NCBI GenBank assembly: GCA_030040235.1
Contig: JASHUC010000253.1
Location: forward strand, 1 to 8,161
From: Gammaproteobacteria bacterium
Lineage (GTDB): Bacteria; Pseudomonadota; Gammaproteobacteria; Steroidobacterales; Steroidobacteraceae
Direction: 5' to 3'
DNA: 8,161 bases
Shown here: piece after piece, positions 5,549-8,161 of the stretch
How the letters are laid out: every line of letters begins with the position of its first letter
Position numbering within the stretch: the first letter of the stretch is position 1
The notes under the pieces: generated by a model
The model's input: the letters and a program-made list of their open reading frames with translations, nothing else
Databases searched by the model: none
What the model was told of the DNA's origin: nothing
Program-made: the position numbers and the translations under genes

Positions 5549-7183
5549 TTATTCGCCCGCCGCCTTCAAGGTCGAATGCGGGCGCGCAACCGCGTACATC
5601 TCCCACGTGATTTGCTTGAGCAGCCCCTGGGGGTCCTTGCCGATGGCGTACAGGTCGCCGTGCGTACGGTTGGGAACGAAGTGGATGTCCGCTTTTGCGT
5701 GCAGGCCGTCCAGCACCGCTTGCAGCTTGTGCACGGCGCCATCGAGATAGAAGGTGTCGGCGGTTCCGACCCAGACGTGGATCTTGCCGTCGAGATCGGG
5801 TTGCAACGTGGCCCAGTGGCGCTGCAACCGGTACGCGATATCGTAATGATCACGCCAATACGCGACCACGCGGGAATCGACCTCCCCGGTATCGCGGTCG
5901 AACATCGGCTCCGGCCGGCCGTCCTTCCCCTTCGGCGAGAAGACCCAGTCGAACGATGCCATCTGCCCGCCGTACGGGCCCAAGACGCGCTCGAGCTTCG
6001 CGAACTGCTCGAAGGTCGCCAGAACCGTCGCGTGATTTCGTACCAGCGGATAGGGCGTGCCGTCGAGCCGGTGATACACGTTGGCGTGCGGCGCGTAGAG
6101 GTCCACACCGGTGAAGTCGTGGAAGTCACTGGGATCGGGTGAGGTGGACCAGGTGCCCCCAAAGATCCGCGGATAGCGCGTCTGCAGCCACAACGTGGCC
6201 CAGCCGCCCGAGGAGTGGCCCTGCAGAAAGCGCCCGTGCACGCCCGCGTCCATTCGGTAGCGCTTTTCGAGCTGCGGAATCAGCTCGGTGGTGAGCGCCC
6301 TGCCCCACGGCCCGTTATTCACCGAGTCGGCAAACTCGTGCGTACCGGTGGGACTCGATTCATCGAGAAACACCCAGATCATCGGCGGCATCTGGCTCTT
6401 CTGCATGGCCGCGTAGACGCCGACCAGCTCGCCGATCACCCGGTCATTATTGCCGCCGAAACCCTGGGTGTAATACACGGTGGGGTAGGTCCTCTGCGCT
6501 CGGGCGTCATAACCCGGCGGCAGCAAGACGCGGGCACGCATGTGGATGGGGCGGCCCCAGAACGCGGTGAGCGCGGGACTCGTGAAATCGACGTCGCGCT
6601 CATGCGCACGCGCGGCGGGCAGCGCCTCCTGCGTCGCCTCGGTCGCACGGCTACCGAGTACCCACGGATCGCGCGCCACCAGCGTTCTCTCGAGCGTGAG
6701 CGTGGGCACGTCCGCGGCGGGCAAATGCAGTTTCACGACCGGGCTCACCAGATCGCCGGCGCCTCGCCCGCCGTAGTTGTAGTCGTGACGCACGTCGAGG
6801 ACCGCCTGCACGTAGTAATCGTCGGGCGGCAGTTGCGACCACCCTTGCGGATACGCCATACCGTCGGTATCGATGTCGAGCAGCTCTCCGGGCGCGATCC
6901 GGCTCACCTCGCGCGCCGCGACCGCGCTGCGTGAGCCGCCGAACGGACTCGCGTCAACCTGGTCGACCTCTCCGCCGTGGCTCCCCGCCTGTGCTCGCGC
7001 GTCCTTGGCGCTGATCGCAAACAGCAGCAGCCGTCCCGAGGCGGGCTGCGTCTGCGCCGACCCGAGCTGCACGTGGAAGAAGGCGTGCGGCGGCACCGGT
7101 GGCGCGCCGGCACCGGCCAGGGCGGCACTCTCGAGCCAGAGGCCGCAAGCCGCGAGCGCAGTGAGAAAACGTGCGTGGCGCAT
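5549..7183 (-). CDS. Secreted alpha/beta-hydrolase esterase with N-terminal accessory domain
   Basis: A 544-residue exported hydrolase of the esterase D / enterochelin-esterase-like / feruloyl-esterase-like group (putative esterase, PF00756 type). Residues 1-23 form a signal peptide with basic start (MRHARF), hydrophobic core and AALA cleavage region. Residues about 30-170 form a separate beta-rich region (HAFFHVQLG, LLLFAIS, DDYYVQAVLDV), probably an immunoglobulin-like accessory domain as in enterochelin-type esterases. The catalytic domain spans about 205-530: RVLLPPGYD, then nucleophile S324 in GHSSGG, acid D476 (or D481) in VGTADTFYLD, and H508 in NRTHGDLY. All catalytic residues are present. 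The ATG at 7183 is preferred, with GAGGTGA 11 nt upstream. A GTG at 7198, five codons earlier, is the alternative but leaves no room for a ribosome binding site apart from the previous gene's end. It follows the propeller gene by 16 nt. Likely role: releasing an ester-linked substrate outside the cytoplasm; the natural ester is unknown. Confidence 0.9.
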   Translation of the reverse strand: MRHARFLTALAACGLWLESAALAGAGAPPVPPHAFFHVQLGSAQTQPASGRLLLFAISAKDARAQAGSHGGEVDQVDASPFGGSRSAVAAREVSRIAPGELLDIDTDGMAYPQGWSQLPPDDYYVQAVLDVRHDYNYGGRGAGDLVSPVVKLHLPAADVPTLTLERTLVARDPWVLGSRATEATQEALPAARAHERDVDFTSPALTAFWGRPIHMRARVLLPPGYDARAQRTYPTVYYTQGFGGNNDRVIGELVGVYAAMQKSQMPPMIWVFLDESSPTGTHEFADSVNNGPWGRALTTELIPQLEKRYRMDAGVHGRFLQGHSSGGWATLWLQTRYPRIFGGTWSTSPDPSDFHDFTGVDLYAPHANVYHRLDGTPYPLVRNHATVLATFEQFAKLERVLGPYGGQMASFDWVFSPKGKDGRPEPMFDRDTGEVDSRVVAYWRDHYDIAYRLQRHWATLQPDLDGKIHVWVGTADTFYLDGAVHKLQAVLDGLHAKADIHFVPNRTHGDLYAIGKDPQGLLKQITWEMYAVARPHSTLKAAGE

Positions 7184-7194
7184 CAGGACTGAGA

Positions 7195-7201
7195 TCACCT
7201 C
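7195..7201 (-). promoter_or_regulatory. Strong ribosome binding site of the esterase gene
   Basis: GAGGTGA, a close match to the complement of the 16S rRNA tail, overlaps the TGA stop codon of the upstream propeller gene (7200-7202) and sits 11 nt before the esterase ATG at 7183. Because the GTG at 7198 lies inside this site, it favours the ATG as the true start. Confidence 0.6.
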
Positions 7202-8161
7202 ACGGTGCGCTCGCCGGTGCGTACTCGATCACCCGGAAACTGTCGGGGATCATCCGCGGGAAGCGGCGTGGATTCTGCGGGGTCGCCTTCGCGGGCCTCG
7301 GCCCCATGGTGGCCGTCACCAGAAAGACGTGGTGGGTCTTGCGATCGAGCGCCATGGTGCGAGCGGCCGGCTCGGTGTGCACCTCGCCGAGCTCCGTGAA
7401 CTGATCCGGCGAATCTTCGTGGACCACCGTCAGGCTCGCCGAGCCGCCATTGGAGCTGAAGGCGAGCTGGGTGCCGGGGTCGAAGCGGTTGGCATCCACG
7501 CCCGTGCCGATCGGCGCCGTCGTGATCACGCGATGCGCATCGGGATCGACGATCGCCATGACCTGGCTGTGGCAACCGGCAAAGAGCCGGCGGTGCGCGA
7601 CATCCATTGCGAGACCCGAGGGATGCTCGCAGGGCGCGAGCGGCCAGCGAGCGGTGACCTCAAGCGTGCGCGAATCGATCTGCACCTGCTCGCTCTTGTC
7701 CACCAGGTTATTGTAAAGGTGGCCCTCACCATCGGCCACCGCGTATTCGGGAGATCCGCCGAGGGCGACTGTGCCGAGCACGCGATCCGTCTTGGCATCG
7801 ATCGCGGTAGCGTCCTGGTCATCGCCGTTGAAAGTGAATACGCGCTGGGTCGCCGGATCGTAGATGATGCAGTCTGAATCCTTATTCGGCATTGCCACGA
7901 TGGTGACGACCTTCAGGCTCCTCATGTCGAACACGATGACATGCGAGGGGGCGGTGCCATCACTGATGAAACCGCGGTCGAGCTCCGGCGCAAGTGCGAT
8001 GCCATGCTCGCGGTGGCCGCCCGGAATGTCTCCGATCACCTTGCCGGTGTCCACGTTCATCACCACCACATGATTGCCACGTGAGATGTAGAGGCGCCGC
8101 GCCGCGCTATCGATCATCAGGTAGTCCCAGAATCCCTCCCCTCCGAGCCGGTACGTGTGCA
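7200..8161 (-). CDS. YncE-like beta-propeller repeat protein, 5' end outside the window
   Basis: The C-terminal 319 residues and stop codon of a propeller protein of the YncE/YVTN (cytochrome cd1-nitrite-reductase-like or NHL-type) class. An ATG at 8117 opens the longest in-window frame, but the coding frame continues upstream to the edge with family-like residues (YRLGGEGFWDYL before that Met), so the true start and any signal peptide lie outside. Repeated blades are visible: RRLYISRGNHVVVMNVDTGKVIGDI, then RGFISDG...VIVFDMRSLKVV, QRVFTFNGDD...AIDAKTDRVLGTV, GHLYNNLVDKSEQVQIDSRTLEV and RRLFAGCHSQVMAIVDPDAHRVI. No catalytic motif is evident. Relatives are often exported and bind ligands, DNA or partners. 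Some accompany oxidoreductase clusters. Its 16-nt spacing to the secreted esterase suggests joint expression and perhaps a joint place outside the cytoplasm. Function is unknown. Confidence 0.88.
   Translation of the reverse strand, partial: HTYRLGGEGFWDYLMIDSAARRLYISRGNHVVVMNVDTGKVIGDIPGGHREHGIALAPELDRGFISDGTAPSHVIVFDMRSLKVVTIVAMPNKDSDCIIYDPATQRVFTFNGDDQDATAIDAKTDRVLGTVALGGSPEYAVADGEGHLYNNLVDKSEQVQIDSRTLEVTARWPLAPCEHPSGLAMDVAHRRLFAGCHSQVMAIVDPDAHRVITTAPIGTGVDANRFDPGTQLAFSSNGGSASLTVVHEDSPDQFTELGEVHTEPAARTMALDRKTHHVFLVTATMGPRPAKATPQNPRRFPRMIPDSFRVIEYAPASAP

Noticed and set aside
3792..5750. A 652-codon open reading frame on the plus strand opposite the GMC gene and the following gap
   Set aside because: It is antisense to a GMC gene with a full set of family motifs. 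Its composition is Arg/Ala/Val/Glu-rich without recognisable domains, as expected for a shadow frame in GC-rich DNA.

Overview
The window is a compact, high-GC (roughly 65% by eye) bacterial segment with nine protein-coding genes, all read from the minus strand. Gene order therefore runs from the right edge to the left edge. Base composition, G/C-rich third positions, Shine-Dalgarno sites and the gene families suggest a heterotrophic proteobacterium from soil or water. No marker gene here fixes the taxonomy. I see no rRNA, tRNA, CRISPR array, insertion sequence, phage gene, transporter or regulator.

Layout in transcription order: (1) a YncE-like beta-propeller protein, its 5' end cut by the right edge; (2) 16 nt later, a secreted alpha/beta-hydrolase esterase with an extra N-terminal domain; (3) a 212-nt gene-free stretch with a perfect GC palindrome and a weak possible -10 element; (4) a 522-residue GMC-type FAD oxidoreductase of the pyranose-oxidase/glycoside-oxidase kind; (5) a DoxX-family membrane protein overlapping it by 4 nt; (6) a cupin protein; (7) an SMP-30/gluconolactonase-type propeller hydrolase; (8) a tandem VOC (glyoxalase/extradiol-fold) protein overlapping it by 4 nt; (9) an exported SnoaL-like protein; (10) the first 139 residues of a second, choline-dehydrogenase-like GMC oxidoreductase, cut by the left edge (item 3 is not a gene).

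The spacing (4-nt overlaps and gaps of 12 to 55 nt) argues that items 4 to 10 form one operon. The propeller and esterase form either a second unit or the first part of the same one. The set reads as an oxidative catabolic cluster: an exported esterase could release an ester-bound substrate, a GMC enzyme could oxidise a sugar or cyclic alcohol and pass electrons on (perhaps through DoxX), and the SMP-30 protein could open a lactone. The cupin, VOC and SnoaL proteins could isomerise, cleave or dehydrate intermediates, and the second GMC enzyme could oxidise an alcohol. Family assignments are solid. The substrate and the order of steps are inference. No broken gene or frameshift was found. The most interesting elements are the GMC-DoxX coupling, a four-cysteine cluster in that GMC protein, and the unusual combination of genes.
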